DNA of 64,000 bases, from assembly GCA_035771175.1 (NCBI GenBank), contig CM069612.1, positions 27,200,987 to 27,264,986 on the forward strand, given 5' to 3'. The first letter of the stretch is position 1. Every line of letters begins with the position of its first letter. Source of the DNA: Paratinospora sagittata (Eukaryota > Streptophyta > Magnoliopsida > Ranunculales > Menispermaceae). Under the pieces are notes generated by a model, which was given only the letters and a program-made list of their open reading frames with translations, had not been told where the DNA came from and made no database searches. Made by a program: the position numbers and the translations under genes. Shown piece by piece: positions 49,817 to 61,806 of this stretch.

Positions 49817-50202
49817 TGTCACATCCCAGTACACAGCCCACCGCAGCGTCTAGTACCCCCGGGATCATTTGTCCATACTATTTACTCATGAATAGTATAA
49901 GGCCTCCCCCAGATTCGAACTCGAAACCTCTTAAGGTTTGATTTCGCAATTTGAGTAACCACTGAGAATGGCTACTCCAAGTGCGGATTCTAACCCCTTA
50001 AGGGGAGGTTACGAGTTCGACTTGGGGGGAGGTCCCCTTTGTGGACAAAAAACTTCGGGGGATACTAGACGTTGTGTGCGGGCTGTGTATTGAGGTATAA
50101 CAATATTATGGATCGTAACGGCTGGGGTACGCTCGGTATGAGGTACCAATCACATCCCGAGGGTACTAGACACTGCGGTGTGCTATGTACTGGAGGGTGA
50201 CA
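49817..50202 (-). mobile_element. LTR-like unit built from two inverted SINE-like modules
   Basis: On the minus strand it starts TGTCACCCTCC and ends GGGATGTGACA, followed by a Met-tRNA primer-binding site, so it behaves as a 386-bp 5' LTR. Its inside is odd. Positions 49817-49985 (minus) and about 49986-50110 (plus) are inverted relatives of each other, each with a B-box-like GAGTTCGAA or GAGTTCGAC block and a GGGGATACTAGACG or GGGGGTACTAGACG block. The minus half also resembles the SINE-like repeat at 29283. It could be an LTR that took up SINE copies, or a SINE family whose tail mimics an LTR end. Confidence 0.5.
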
Positions 50203-50379
50203 TTATGTTTGACTTGGCCTGACTTAAACGTAAATTGAAGATTCTCAAAATATTGTAAAAAACCATAATAAATGATAAATAAACCAATTTTTTTAAGAAA
50301 TTATGTTTATAATAATAAAAATAAGAATGATATTTTAGTTTAAAAACTACCCTCAAGAAGTAGGAGTCTTGAGCCATGG

Positions 50380-50725
50380 GCATTTGCTCCGGTAGCTGGC
50401 CCCTCTCTTTTTCATAAGTGGAAAGGGTTCAAGTCCCTTCATCGACATGATAAATGAGGCAAGTATGATTGTTAATTCTTTGTGCCTTCTTCTTATAGGC
50501 TTATGACCCTTGTTGTAAGGGGTCCACGTGCCTTTTGGTGTGAGGGCTATGTCCTTTGTCATCCGCCCTTTGTCAATTTTCTATGGGGCTTATGCGTTTG
50601 TTATTATGACCCTTAGAAGGGTTGTCAGTCGTTATTACATGTTATCCAAATGATTTATGATTTTGTTGATATGGTATATTCTAGAAATAGAGAATATTGT
50701 ATTTTTAACCCAAAAAAAAAAAAAA
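50380..50725 (+). mobile_element. SINE-like repeat with B-box and A tail
   Basis: It begins about GGGCATTTGCTCCGGTAGCTGG, has a B-box-like GGGTTCAAGTCCC (50427-50439), a body with GTGTGAGGGCTATGTC and TTTTCTATGGGGCTTATG, and ends in an A14-15 run at about 50711-50725. It is a relative of the unit at 32869-33250. No clear target duplication is seen. Confidence 0.55.
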
Positions 50726-50873
50726 AGTTTTGTGCTCAGGTCCCCCTAAGGGAACTATTACTAATAGAGTTCTTGACTTAGAAGTACGTGAAGGTTTTCC
50801 ACGCATCTTGATGGACAAAGGTGCTCTATCTAGACTCAACTTGAAGCCAACGGTGACATAAGTTCATGGCAAC

Positions 50874-51321
50874 TAGGGGTATTCACCAATTTGGTCAATT
50901 TTGGTTTTAGCAAAATACCAACACAACTCAATCAAGTCGAGTTGAAATTTTTTTAACCCAACTCAAGTCAACCCAATAACTTCTAGTTAGATTAGTCGGA
51001 TTGATTCAGTAAATCTATGTATTTCAAAACCTCCTGTTCTGCTCAATATGTGACTTATAAAATGTCATTGTATAAATTTATTTTCAGGTCCAATGATAAT
51101 ATTATAATAAGTTCTCTTTTATTTTAAGTAATTTAATTATAGTTAATGACTGTAATAAAAATGATGAATACTAGAATATATATATATATATTAGTTAAGG
51201 TTGGGTTAAGTCTATCAATTATTTTTTGGTAAAATCTTGACCCAATTCAAATTAGTTGAAATATAAATTTCTCAACCCAATCTAATATACTAACCCAAGT
51301 TCAAGATGAGAACACCCCAAC
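50874..51321. mobile_element. possible hAT-type MITE (~450 bp)
   Basis: The left end TAGGGGTATTCACC and the right end, read in reverse, TTGGGGTGTTCTC are imperfect inverted ends of the kind seen in many plant hAT MITEs. The inside is AT-rich with AACCCAACTCAA blocks. I cannot find a clean 8-bp duplication. Confidence 0.4.
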
Positions 51322-52734
51322 CAAGAACAGCCCAAGGGGCAGCCAGGAGGTTTCTTCGGATAGTAGGAGTTTGAATATTCTTGTGGAGGAGATAATTTCC
51401 ATTGAATGTTGTATGGGCTTTGTTCCAACTTTCTCTATGGGCTTAGGGCCCATAAGCCTCCTAAGCCCATATATTTCTTCTTTACTATTTCTCTGTCCAC
51501 CCATTCTCTTTAACTCATTTAAAAATTAATGTTATGTTTAGTTCACAATTTAAAAACAAAGATACAATTTAAAAAGAAAAAATTTGAAAAACGATTTTTT
51601 ATTGTTTTCTGAAAAAAAAACTTATTTTCTTAACAAAAAGTAAAAAACTATTTTCGAAATCTTTTGAACTAAACAAGGTTTTAAGGTTTTTGGATTTTTA
51701 GACATAGAAAAGTGCATTCAAATCACGAATCAAATGCACCTAAAAATCAATTAAATACTCTTTATCCACCCATATTCACATTTTGCCTCTTTCATTTTCT
51801 AACCATCTCTTCTCCTTTCCTCCCCTTTCTTCTCCTTTGATTTCTCATTTCTTATAGTTTTTCAACCATTCAACAAGTTATAATAACTTTTCAAAGGTTC
51901 TTTAATTAAAAACTAACGAGATCATGAGGTAGAATGGGGTGTTTTCGTCATTTGAAAGTGCTCTACTTAAATCGGTGTTGGAGAAAGCTTAGATCTTAAA
52001 TCACAAATTAAAACACAATTTTTATAAGTTTTAAGTTAATTTTTATGTGTTATTGGTAGATTTATACATATTTTTGTCAAAAATACTCAAAATAGAAAAA
52101 AAATATATATATGTTGAAAATGGGTTTACGAACCCATTTAGGGCCACCCAAAGCTGTTCACCCGAACCAGGCTAGAGAAGTTGATTTGCGCCCTGCCTTA
52201 TATTTGAAAAACATTATTAATATAATTAAAATTTTAAAGTTAAATATAATTATTTAACATTTTTACAAAAATAAAATAAAATTTTATTAATTTATGATAT
52301 AACATTTTAAAAATATTGTTAGAAAATTATGTTAAAAATCTGAAACTATTAATAAGATTTGAAATAGTATTATTTTAATGTTGAAAAAATGAACATTATT
52401 ATGAATTTTTCTTCTTATGAAGAAAAATAATATTTTTTTAAATATTATCAACACTTTCAAATATTTAATGACTTTTTTTTAACATAATTTATTATTATAT
52501 TGTTAAATATTTATTTTGTTGCAATGAACAATTCAAACTCGGGGTGAAAGATAAGAAAAAAAAAAAAAAAGAATAAGAGGATATAAATAAAGAGGAAGAA
52601 GAGGAACTTTCGTTAACATTTTTGAAAGGAAGAAAAAAAGCAACGATACAACTTTTTTTTTTGTTAATTACTTATATTAAACATAGACAAGAGCAATTAT
52701 TTAATATGTAGATAAGTTTACTCTCATTCTAAAG
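51322..52734. other. intergenic, AT-rich, no gene seen
   Basis: Long AT-rich stretch with A runs (for example 52557-52570). The short frame over 51301-51504 on the minus strand has no recognisable motif. Nothing else is supported. Confidence 0.5.
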
Positions 52735-52980
52735 GTTAGGATCACCGGATCAAGGGGGTGATCGAGCAAGCCTTTTGTCTTCTTTGCACTATGTGGAGCG
52801 AACTATTATTAGACACGCTTATAGCCAAAGAAATGTACAACGCGCCGTAGGGGGAGGGAGTCCAATGTCCCATCATATACCACGACTCAAAGGCGAAGCT
52901 GACAACCTTCACTTCCCGCAGGTTGGACGGGGTGTTTCGCCGGAGTTCACACCAGTCTATTCCCTTTCTAGATTGAATTA
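52735..52980. other. possible organelle-derived insertion (NUMT/NUPT-like)
   Basis: About 240 bases with near-balanced composition interrupt strongly AT-rich DNA. The style (GGATCACCGGATCAAGGGGG, GGGGGAGGGAGTCC) resembles plant mitochondrial intergenic DNA. The frame 52775-53008 (SHHIPRLKGEADNLHFPQVG...) is open across it, but I cannot assign it to any organelle gene. This is an inference from composition only. Confidence 0.3.
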
Positions 52981-53880
52981 CAATATAACAATTAAGTTTT
53001 ATTTTTAATTTTTTTATTTAAAAGGTTAAGAGTATTTTCGTTACTAAATAACATTTTTAAAATAAATTCTTATAAAAGTAAAGTTAAAAAAAGTAAAATT
53101 ATCAAATATTACCTAAATAAATAAATATTTTAAAGCTTTTAAATTTGAAGATGCTCATTTCTTAAAGCCATATTTTGAAACTTATAACTCTTTTAATTCT
53201 TTGCTTTCTCATCACGTTGGAAATTGAATTCTTGCAAAAACATTTAATATGTGGTAAATAAAAAATAAAATAAATAAAAACATTTAATGGCCTGTAAATA
53301 AAAAGTCACTTGATGTAATGGTTGTAAAAGATTATTTATTTTTCTTGTTATTTATTATAAACTTTATGAAATTTATTTAATGTTATGTTATTATGTACAC
53401 ATGATTTCAAATTGTTTATTATAATGTTTAAGAATTTATTAGTTACTAAACGTGAAGAAAATAAACAAATTTGGGCTATTCAATTTTTAAAATATATGAA
53501 TACAAACAAATATTTACTGTTCATTTTTCAAATAAGGTCAGGTACGAAAATGTTATATATCTGTTAGAACGAAGCTTTGTTTGTACCCCTACCCGATTTT
53601 TTGCACCCTTAGCCCTATCTACTTCTTGTTGTTCTATATACTCCGCACATTTTTAATTAGTTTTGGCAAGTGCCATCATGTTTATTTATTAGATATGCAA
53701 TTGGTTTTAATCTTTAAACTTCAAAAAATATTCCCTCAAAAAATGTTTTTTGAAAATTTTTCATTTATTCATTTTTCAATTTTTAGACCAATCTTCTCCT
53801 ATTACCCATGTCATAGTCTCACCCGATAAGTAAAACCCGGTACAAAACGGCCTGAACCGGTCCTTAACTGTCCCCGACTG
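52981..53880. other. intergenic and upstream region of the methyltransferase-like gene
   Basis: AT-rich DNA with no supported gene up to about 53780. The last 100-200 bases probably contain promoter and transcription start of the gene at 54007. No clear TATA box was identified. Confidence 0.45.
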
Positions 53881-53907
53881 CTCTCTCTCTCTCTCTCTCT
53901 CTCTCTC
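53881..53907 (+). repeat. (CT)n microsatellite in the probable 5' UTR
   Basis: A 27-base perfect CT tract lies 100 bases upstream of the ATG at 54007. Pyrimidine-rich tracts of this kind are common near plant transcription starts. Confidence 0.85.
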
Positions 53908-54006
53908 GCACCGGTCATTCACTCCACGTCTCCACTCCACCGGTTTAAACCCCCTCGGAAAATCATCAGAACGAAGCCTTAATTTTCCTCCAATTTTCAG
54001 AACATC

Positions 54007-54738
54007 ATGGACCGGCACATCCAAACCCTTCTGAACCGGCTTTCCTTCGCCTCCATCACAATCGCCACTATCACCCTCTTCTTCCTCCTCTCTCAAACCC
54101 CCCAAACCTGCATCTCCAACTCAAACCCTAACCCTAACCCTAATCATAACAAACCCCAAATCAAATTCCCCAGATCCTCCTGCGACGTCTCCGCTCGCGA
54201 AACCATCTCAATAGACAAGAAAAACAAGCGAATTCACTCCACCAAAGCCTGGCGATCCAAAGTCGCTTCCTTCACCGACTTCTTCCTCGGAATACGAAAC
54301 CTAGGGTTCCTCTCCAACCATTCCAAGGTCCTCTGCGTCTCTGCCGGCGCCGGGCATGAAGTCATGGCTCTGTCGGCGATCGGCGTCGCCGACGTCACTG
54401 GCATCGAGATCATCGAGTCTCCGCCATTGGTTAGTAGGGCCGACCCGCATGATCTGCCGTTCTTCAATGGGGTCTTCGATTTGGGGTTCAGCGCGCATCT
54501 CGAGGATGCGTTGTTTCCGGTTCGGTTCGCGGCCGAGTTGGAGAGAACGGTTCGGCCGGGTGGGGTTTGCGTTTTAGTTGTTGAGGAGTGTGGGGATGAG
54601 GTGTTGGGGGAAATTAAGGGGTTGTTTAGAAGAAGGTCTAGTTTTGTTGAGGCTCGTAATGTTACGTTGAGTGGGTTGAAAATGACACGGATTATTATAA
54701 TGAGGAATATTAATAGATTACAAGAAGAAATTTCTTGA
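54007..54738 (+). CDS. membrane-anchored methyltransferase-like protein (SAM-dependent fold)
   Basis: Intronless gene for 243 residues. An N-terminal hydrophobic stretch (about 12-30, SFASITIATITLFFLLSQ) looks like a signal anchor. An Asn/Pro-repeat linker follows. The rest has a class I methyltransferase pattern: LCVSAGAGHEVMALSAIGV (motif I, about 109-127), GIEIIES with an acidic residue for the ribose, DLPFFNGVFDLGFSAHLEDAL (motif IV region), and ELERTVRPGGVCVLVVEE (motif VI). The glycine-rich motif is VSAGAG, whereas many relatives have GxGxG. It matches a small uncharacterised plant family; substrate and compartment are unknown. The 5' half is C-rich and the 3' half G-rich, unlike the flanks. 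Confidence 0.85.
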   Translation: MDRHIQTLLNRLSFASITIATITLFFLLSQTPQTCISNSNPNPNPNHNKPQIKFPRSSCDVSARETISIDKKNKRIHSTKAWRSKVASFTDFFLGIRNLGFLSNHSKVLCVSAGAGHEVMALSAIGVADVTGIEIIESPPLVSRADPHDLPFFNGVFDLGFSAHLEDALFPVRFAAELERTVRPGGVCVLVVEECGDEVLGEIKGLFRRRSSFVEARNVTLSGLKMTRIIIMRNINRLQEEIS

Positions 54739-55163
54739 ATTTATCGTTAGAAAATTTATCCTTTTTATTTTATTTTATTGGTATTGGTGTAAATTGTTTT
54801 TATGATTATTTGTGTTGAATGTATTGATTTATATGATTGATTATATATTAGATTAAATCATTGATGTGGCAATGCTAATTGCAGTTATGGTAAGCAATGT
54901 AACTGTCCTCCTTTATTCACGCTTGAGATAAGCTATGTATAAGGACAGACGGTCTCCAGCGTCCCTACGGCATTTTTTCATACTTAGCACAAGCAGAGTT
55001 TAGAGAATATTTAATGTATTAAATGTTCTGCATGAATTCTGCAGCCCATCTCCTCCAACTCAATGTTCTGTTGATGCTGTTTGAATTGGGTGGAGGGTGG
55101 ACATGCATGTATTCATGCGACCGAAATGAATACACTCAAAGCTTCAGCTCAAGATCTAATTGG
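54739..55163. other. 3' flank of the methyltransferase-like gene
   Basis: The first 150 bases are AT-rich and should hold the 3' UTR. No separate gene is visible before the possible small gene that ends at 55164. Confidence 0.5.
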
Positions 55164-55435
55164 CTACCCTTTCTCCAATGCTTCCATTGTTGCCACACCA
55201 ATTTCTGGTAAATCACTAATCCCAATATCCATATGTGGAACTGCAGTTGTCATCATCATCAAGTCCATAACCCCTAAACAACAACAAGAAACGAATATAA
55301 GTAAAACAAAAAATCTAAGTAAAACAAAAAACAAAAGAAAGAAATAAAATAAAAACCTCACTCACTAGGATTGATGGACTCTATATATGAACTCTGTTTC
55401 TTGGACAGTACTGTGTGGCTTTCCATGGAACCCAT
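55164..55435 (-). CDS. possible small two-exon gene, 59-residue protein
   Basis: Exon 1 is 55435-55366 and exon 2 is 55273-55164. The 92-base intron between them has a GTGAGT donor and a TTGTTTAG acceptor after a T-rich tract. Phases agree (phase 1), and the joined frame runs from ATG to TAG with 59 codons. The product has a polar start (MGSMESHTVLSKKQ), a Met-rich middle (MDLMMM) and an acidic end. Both exons have fewer A/T runs than the intron and flanks. I do not recognise the protein. It could be a real small peptide gene, the end of a longer gene, or chance. Confidence 0.4.
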
Positions 55436-56847
55436 TGTAGCTTGTGTTGTTATATGAAAAAACACAAGCTAGAAAACTACAACTATAAGTGTAACTACCC
55501 TATTAAAATCCTTGGATATGCATGCATTACACGTCTTAATGCATGAAATGAATGATCTAATGACATTAAAAATATAGAAAATGTAGCATATTACCGGCTG
55601 TACAGTTGTAAATTTCTTGAGTTACAAATTTGGAACAAAGAAATGTTGCCATCTATTGTTTCCTTCTTCTTCTTTCTACTTTTTTTTTTTGTTCATTCTA
55701 CGTTATTTACATTAGTCTTCTTTTTTTTTTTTTTGAGAAAATACAATGTTAGTAGTTAATTAGTTATATAACATATACATTAGAGTCTACTATATATTAT
55801 ATAGTTTTTTTTTTTAGAAGATATAATGTTAGTAGTTAGTTGTATAACATTTACATTAGAGTCTTTTGTACATGATTTCAAAACCAAAATTTAGCCCCTA
55901 CCTTGTAATGTTTTTTAGATAATTTTTACATTATATATTAATGCGTGATTCGAGGACATCCAATGTGCATAACAGGCTGTGTGCTCAAAATGAATGCTAA
56001 AAATGTGTGCTGGATAGCAATGTTCATTATATATACACTATAATAGTGGGAAGTCCCATTAATAGAGGACCAAGGCTCAAAGCCACAATTAGACCTAATA
56101 AGGCCACAACTACTCCTTACCTCATTTAAAGTCAGAAAAACTCAAATCATAGCTTCTTAAAAATAGGGAGAATGCCTCTTGCCATTCAAACTAGTGAATT
56201 TGCTTCTTCTTTGCATCATCACTATTTCTCTACTATTAATTTTCTTCATAACATATTTACCATTGTAGAATTTGAGAAAGAGACGATATACACAATCTTA
56301 TTTCTAAGTTAAAAGAGGCTATTAAATCTGTGACTTTTTAGGTTACAATAGAGCAACTTCAACCGTTGCACCGAATTGAGATTTTGGAAAAATGTTTGTG
56401 TGACATGAATTGAAACATCATTTGAGGCTTTAATAGTTGACAGTTTTTATTCACGGTTTAGTGCATGATTACAAAGGATGATCAATATTATTGTGCAAAA
56501 CATTTATGTTTTGAACAAGTACTTATGTTGGGCTCAGGAAGAAGTTGGAACCTGGATCACTTGGGGTGAAGCAAAATTCCTTCCATTATACATGAAGGCA
56601 TTAATGGGCCCCTTGCTTATCCTTTAGGAATTTGGGCCTAGCAATTCTATCCCCATTGGATGGCCTTGTTTGTTAACCTCCATATATATATGCATAATTT
56701 TCACGAACTTTTTTTTTTTTTTCGGTCTTTGAACTCTAGTGTCTCGCTAACTCTTTTGCGCGGGTGAGATTATTCTAGAGTTAAGAATGATATGTGACAT
56801 TGGACAGTCCCTCCCTAGAGTTGATGCATAAGCATGGGCACGAATTT

Positions 56848-56932
56848 GAACCTAGAGGTTCCTCACATCATAAACAAATTACTTTCATGCAAGAACCTAG
56901 AGTTCCTCACATCATAAACAAATTACTTTCAT
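56848..56932 (+). repeat. 45-bp-period tandem duplication
   Basis: GAACCTAGAGGTTCCTCAC...ACTTTCAT at 56848-56888 is repeated at 56893-56932 with one base missing. The near identity indicates a recent local duplication. Confidence 0.85.
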
Positions 56933-57564
56933 TTGCTTTGAAATATTTGATCTGTTTCCTGTATTTCATAATCTGAAAATGGATTAATGTAGATCTCTCA
57001 TAATTAATTAGTAAATGTGCTATGGAATCACAGTCAAGCTTTTGATTCGAGTATATTAATTAATTAGCCTAAGAGAAAATAACATAAATAGATAAATGAA
57101 TGTCCATACATTAGAAAAAGGAGTACTTCTTCCTATCAAAGGAGAATACTTGTAGGCTTTCTATCCTATATTGTCCTATTAACAATTTTTCATAGAGTAG
57201 CCTACAACTTTAAACACAATCAATTTAGGGCTGAGTGGTTCTACTTAGGCTAATGTAAATTTGCAAATATAATAATGGTATCAGATACCCATATTACATA
57301 CAATTAATCAGAGATCAAGTTGCTGTTATATCATCATATCCAACCACCCATGCTGCTCTACTTGAAATGGAGTGATGAACGGTGACTAGTCTAAATCTTA
57401 TCTTCGTTGAAAAGATGTATCTTATCTTTGAATGATTAAAATAATAAAACTTGATTCTTTATAGACAATTGGGTGTTGAATCTTATTAATTAGGTCCTCT
57501 CTTAGTCTTTTTGTTCTCAGGCTTAGGTCTTTAATTACCTATGTAAGTAACTTGTGCATATAGC

Positions 57565-57600
<36 letters not shown>

Positions 57601-60289
57601 GTGATATCTCCCCAAATGCCATTATCTTTATGGGCAGGCCTTCCATTCCTCTTATATAAATACATCTGCAAAAGGTAGCCTAACCTATTAAAAAGAGAGA
57701 GAAGAAAGACAAAGATTAATTAAAAATAAATAAATAAAGGTCATATATATATATAGTGGCTAAGAATGCATTAATTGTGGCCTATATTATGATTAAGTAA
57801 AAGAAATGACATGTTTAATTATAGAGAGCATATATGATGACTTGCATGATGGCGTGCCACCAATCTCTACTTCGATTAAGTACCTAACTAATCCTTGAAA
57901 TTTGCCATTTTGGGTCAGCTAGCTAGGATCAACCTCAAGAAGACAAGGTAATTAGCTTGTGAGATTAAACCCTAATTTTCTTCAATTGGTCAAATAATAA
58001 TAGTTTTGGAGTTTTTGGAGCAAATGCCGGGCTCTGGGAGACATTAGGTTCTATGATTGGTACTCTACACAACCCTATAGCTAATGAATTAAATTAATTA
58101 GTCATTTAATTAGTTTAATAGCACTCTGGAGAGTAGTTATTGCTTCTGGGTGTTTCAGCAATCATAAAATCTTTCTTCCACTACTGATTATTTAAATAAT
58201 TAATTAATTGTAAATTGTTTTCTTAATGCAAATTCTTTCTATATATTTATATTTATTTAGTCATTGATGTTGAAACATATATACATCTGAGGTCAGGGTG
58301 GTGCACATGATTCATGGAAGTCAAGCAATTTGACGACTTGAATTGACCCTTGAAAGAGATAGAGAGAGTGAGAAGAAGGAGATAGATATGTAAGAATTTA
58401 TGGCTCAATAAGAACATCACCATGACCTAATCAGAACTTAATTATTATTATTATTTTAAATAAAAACTTAAATTGCTAGCTAGGTGGAGTACTGATAGAA
58501 TACCTCTATTATTAACAAATAAAAGTGCCCTTTATTTTAATCCGTCTTGATTTTCAAATTAAGATAGACAATAGTGGTTTTGGTATAACAACAATTGTTA
58601 TATATTTATATAAAGAGTAAGAAAGGGACCTATTAATAATTTACGACAATGATAAAATTTAAGAAAAATAGACTTAAAATAACCTGAATAAAAAAATTAC
58701 AGTTGCCAACTTAATAATTTAGGACTTAAAGTAGAAAAAATATACTACACATCTTGACTTAATTCAATTCAATTAAATCTTTTCTTAAGTCGAGACGAGA
58801 AGAATAGATAAAAAAAAAAAAACATATTCACGTGATTAATTTACCCCAAACCTTACTGTCACACTCTTTTGAAAGAAACCCTAATGAAAATCTTCTTTCT
58901 TTCGCTATTATCATCTATAGGTTTGAATGGTGAAGGCCCCAAGACAAGAACAAAGGCAGTTAGAGTGAAACAGGGAGGATATTCCCCACGTGTGGGTGGG
59001 GGCCAATGGACCGTCAGAAGTCAAAGTCAACAACCAGGGGTTTGAGGAGTCACACGTGCTCATGTCCATTGTAATGTCAAATCTAAATGGACGGGGGTGA
59101 GGCCTATACGTGTGAGGTGACAACGGAATGTGTTTCCCCAACCACCCAGGTTAAGAGCCGTCACCTCTCCCACACTCCACCCTTCACGTGAACTTTGGCC
59201 CCCTTGGCTCCCTTCCCGTCTCGTGTCTCCTAGCTCCTTTACTTTCATTTTAAAAAACCTCCCAAAAAATGTGATCTTTCTTTTATATATATACATACGT
59301 GTCACATTTTTGTTGTTATTATAACAGTATATATACTCATACTTATTTTATAAATATATATTCATTGTGTATCCTTCTTTTGGGGAGAGTTGTATGGCCC
59401 CATAATTTTGACTGATCAGGTGCCCCTTCTTGTAGCGCTAGCTCCTTCTCAAAAACTATCAAATGCTTGCACTCTAAATAAAGTGCCACCGTTTATTTAA
59501 TTTATTATATAGTGTCTTTTGTTGTCAATTATTTGTTTTGAAGTTATTTTATAACGTGAATATGTAGTTGCAAAATAAAGGAGAGTTTTCGATTAATGGT
59601 AAGAGTTGTCATGACATGTGACTTAGTGACCGTGGGTTTGAGTCGTGAAATAACCTTTTATGATAGAGTGTATAAAAATTTATAATTGACCTAAAGTGAT
59701 CCAACTCCTCCAACTCTACATATATTGGTAGTAAAGGCCAGGCGGCAGCAAAAGGTTTGATAGCATGCACGATAAAACTTATAATTGACCCAAGCATAGG
59801 CAGCAAACTACCCTTTTTAAATATATATACAAACTTAGATATGTGTGGCCAAAAAAAAAAAAAATAGTCGTTTTCATAAAAAAAAAGAAAAAGAAAAATG
59901 TTCTTACATTAGCAATAGAAAATAGTTTGTCAAAATGAGATATCAATAGGGATCTTCGTACCTATGGGTGTGTTTGGTAAGCAAGCAAATAGACATTTTC
60001 TCAAGATAATTGTGATTTTCTTAAGAAAATCCTATTTTCTAATGTTTGATTGGCAAAAAAGGTAAGGAAAAAAAATTCTCGGGCGGGGCGTGGGGGGCAG
60101 GGAATTTTTTTTGCACTAATTTGAAGATGTTACAATTATATAAATTAATAACTAACTAATAATCAACTATGACGAAAGTTTCTTATGTTCAACCAAACAA
60201 CTACGATAGATTTTTTTAAAGTGCATTTTCTCAAGAAATATTTTTTTAAAAAAATATTATTTTCTTAACAACCAAACACATCCTAAGGT

Positions 60290-60400
60290 TTTTTGAGTAA
60301 AACCTCACAATTAAGCCTAATAGTGGTCCTCGAGGAAGGTTAAAGTGGGGATAGTATTAGTACTATTTGAGATCCAGACCTACAAATAGTGATATTAGAA
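60290..60400. repeat. TRIM/LTR-like dispersed repeat
   Basis: The block TTTTGAGTAAAACCTCAC, then AAGTGGGGATAGTATTAGTACTATTTGAGATCCAGACC, matches the kernel seen at 23395-23650, 25040-25200 and 33890-33975. Only the kernel is recognisable. Confidence 0.4.
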
Positions 60401-61694
60401 TTAATGATTTGGCTTGGACACAACACAACACGTGTTCAAATGGAGTCATTTGTATAATAAGTGATTGATATATACACAACATAAAATTGAGATAATATCA
60501 CATATTTGTTTAATGCCCTTTAAGGGTCTTTAAATATGTAACTACTGCTATATACAAAATTATTGCATTCTCTCTCCACAATATAACTTTCTACTAAGCC
60601 CTTCCCTCTCATCATATAGGGGAAATGATTTTTATAGAATGAACAGAATGGTGGGAAATTAATGGATAACTTCAAGTAGTAGTCCATGCATATTTTTAAG
60701 GTGTTTGTGACGATATAGTACATATATGAAGCTTTATTATTTTATTTTATTTTTTTTGACATTATCGATCTCTCAAGTTAGATTCAGTGAATGGTACTGA
60801 GTCTACCGCAATATTGCCCCACATGTTTATACCTCCTATATATATACAATAACCAAGCTTGCTAGCTAGACCTAAGGTTACTACAAAAGGCCGGAATACA
60901 TGCCAAAGCCCCCAATAATTCCCAACCAGACCTAATTAAAAGCAAGACAATATGTTGGAAAAGCTCCATGGTGACAAACTAGCTATTTGCCTAAAACATC
61001 AAGAGATTCATCTGGGTCTCTCATGCTTTCCCTTGGTCTCTCTCTCTCTTTCTATTTATATATATAAAAAATTAATATGAAACAACATAAAAGATATAAA
61101 GTGTTGTGATTAATTAAACAATTGGAAACACATATAGAGTGGTCGGCACAGTGAACACATGGCTTGTATAGCTAGCAACTAACACAGTGAAGCTGTGGCC
61201 GGCCGGTCTCAGCAGGCACATTCATTCAATATTCCTGGCCGGTTGATCTAATTCAAACTTTCTTATTATAGTGCCGGTACATATAACACTGCATTCACCC
61301 AAAACCCACACCTAAAAACATGTCTTCCCAATCTACACCACTTACGTATATCAACATTCTAACAAGCATTCAATACCATAAATATGTATATACACGCATG
61401 CATATGTTTTAGCATGTTTTACCTTCTAGACTCGTAGATGCAAAAAAAAATTTCAAGACTAAAGATGAACAAACGGATGAAAAAGGAGGTTTGACATGAT
61501 ACTTGAGATTACTCTTCAAATTCAAAGTTCAAATTCTTATACCTTAATTGCAATAACAAAATTAACGCTTTCAACTCAACTTAATTATATTTTTTTTGTA
61601 CGTCTATAAATAATTATATTTTTAATGTTATTGTAAGTCTTTCTTTATCTCTATTACTATCATTGACTATTAATAAAGAAAAATTTTATTTGTA

Positions 61695-61806
61695 CGTTGG
61701 ACCCAAACGCTCATTACTCGATGCTGACGTCCAATACCGTTAGATGTATATACATCACACATATCTAACGGTATTAGGCATCAGCGTCTTATTCGTATGC
61801 CCAACA
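61695..61806. repeat. short hairpin-forming inverted repeat
   Basis: The left arm (61695-61746) and right arm (61761-61806) pair imperfectly over about 45 bases, with a perfect core AATACCGTTAGAT/ATCTAACGGTATT and a loop of about 14 bases. Possibilities are a tiny MITE or a small-RNA-type precursor. I recognise no known miRNA in it. Confidence 0.6.

Larger units (their letters stand above)
55436..61694. other. long region without a recognised gene
   Basis: About 6 kb of AT-rich DNA. It holds a pair of ~50-base direct repeats near 55735 and 55817, a 45-base period duplication at 56848-56932, (TA)n tracts (about 57569-57598), a TRIM-like repeat kernel at 60290-60400, and a stretch of better-mixed composition at 58900-59250 with CCACGTGTG and AAGTCAAAGTCAAC (ACGT and W-box type motifs). 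It may include the distal promoter of a gene beyond the window, but no exon is supported. Confidence 0.45.

Noticed and set aside
53776..54105. 109-codon minus-strand frame
   Set aside because: It covers the CT microsatellite and the start of the methyltransferase-like gene in antisense; low complexity.
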